DNA from: Streptococcus porcinus
Lineage (GTDB): Bacteria > Bacillota > Bacilli > Lactobacillales > Streptococcaceae
NCBI RefSeq assembly: GCF_901542335.1
Contig: NZ_LR594036.1
Span: 1,612,001 to 1,676,000, forward strand
Length of the DNA: 64,000 nt
Direction: 5' to 3'
Positions 63,622-64,000 of the stretch are shown piece by piece (the stretch's first letter is position 1; each line of letters opens with the position of its first letter). Below the pieces are notes generated by a model. That model was not told where the DNA came from and made no database searches. It saw nothing but the letters and a program-made list of their open reading frames with translations. The position numbers and the translations under genes are program-made.

Positions 63622-63643
63622 AAAAAGGCGGTTAAGGCCTTCT
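63622..63643 (-). terminator. terminator of the tagO-like gene
   Basis: AAGGC and GCCTT arms around CTTAACC on the minus strand, followed by eight T. It lies about 20 bases past the stop at 63660. Confidence 0.65.
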
Positions 63644-63659
63644 TTGTGTTTGAAAGAGT

Positions 63660-64000
63660 CTAGTGCTTCTTCCACTTTTCCATTTGACGATGACGAAAGT
63701 CGCTATTTCCAATAAACTTTAAAAGTTTAAAGAGCGGTGTTCTTTTTTCTCCCCATATTTCCAAGCTTTCAATTAATACTTCTAAACCAAACAGAAGACC
63801 AAACATCAACAAGAGTCCCCCGATTCTACTTGAAACATTCAACAACAAGGAAATCAAAGAAAAGAGCATAGCAATACCATAAACCACTAATACAGCCCCA
63901 CGATGGGTAAACCCCATCGACAGAAGGCGATGATGCAAGTGCATCTTATCTGGTTCATAAAACTTCTTACCTGATAAGCTTCTACGGATAATAGCTACCG
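63660..64000 (-). CDS. undecaprenyl-phosphate GlcNAc-1-phosphate transferase (TagO/WecA type), partial
   Basis: Only the 3' part is in the window; the frame is open to the right edge. It reads VAIIRRSLSGKKFYEPDKMHLHHRLLSMGFTHRGAVLVVY, including the HxHH-type motif typical of the MraY/WecA/TagO family, then two membrane spans and a basic tail. This enzyme loads GlcNAc-1-P on the lipid carrier and begins teichoic acid or wall polysaccharide synthesis. Confidence 0.85.
   Translation of the reverse strand, partial: VAIIRRSLSGKKFYEPDKMHLHHRLLSMGFTHRGAVLVVYGIAMLFSLISLLLNVSSRIGGLLLMFGLLFGLEVLIESLEIWGEKRTPLFKLLKFIGNSDFRHRQMEKWKKH

Overview
The window looks like the chromosome of a low-GC Streptococcus, most likely of the pyogenic group. 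The rRNA operon, the ComX sigma factor behind a ComR-type box, the oppABCDF and dacA cluster, the SUF operon and an accessory-Sec locus all fit. The species cannot be fixed from sequence reading alone.

Region 1 (about 1-16.0 kb) is one side of a mobile element. It carries a MobL/MobP-type relaxase in two frames, ribbon-helix-helix and small accessory proteins, a secreted-type endonuclease, and a highly structured intergenic stretch at 7.9-8.13 kb that is a candidate oriT or replication origin. It also has a toprim/primase-like giant protein running off the left edge, membrane and cargo proteins (an ASCH-like DUF3850 protein, a thioredoxin-fold protein), and a primase-type replication protein. 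No integrase or type IV secretion genes are in view, so at least the left end lies outside. The giant protein is split over two frames at a canonical A AAA AAG slippery heptamer. It may be a programmed -1 frameshift rather than a broken gene.

Region 2 (16.1-25.2 kb) is core chromosome on the minus strand: an NmrA-like reductase, a PH-domain protein, a decayed MerR/TipA regulator, tmcAL, a DJ-1-like protein, a methyltransferase, rsfS, yqeK, nadD, yhbY, yqeH, yqeG and comX. comX has a textbook ComR box exactly 19 bp from its -10. Region 3 (25.4-26.45 kb) holds two decayed IS3-type relics. Region 4 (26.5-32.4 kb) is a complete rRNA operon, 16S-tRNAAla-23S-5S-tRNAAsn-tRNAArg, with its promoter.

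Region 5 (32.4-43.1 kb) is oppABCDF on the minus strand, facing away from three dacA-type D,D-carboxypeptidase paralogues on the plus strand. The first paralogue has lost two of the three catalytic motifs. Region 6 (43.1-58.1 kb) is a serine-rich-repeat (SRR) adhesin with its dedicated export and glycosylation locus (secY2, asp1, asp2, asp3, secA2, gtfA, gtfB, asp4). The adhesin is frameshifted by loss of one GT dinucleotide, and gtfA carries an in-frame amber codon. The pathway therefore appears silenced twice while the rest of the locus is intact. Region 7 (58.2-63.6 kb) is the sufCDSUB iron-sulfur assembly operon, followed at the right edge by the 3' part of a TagO/WecA-type lipid carrier transferase.
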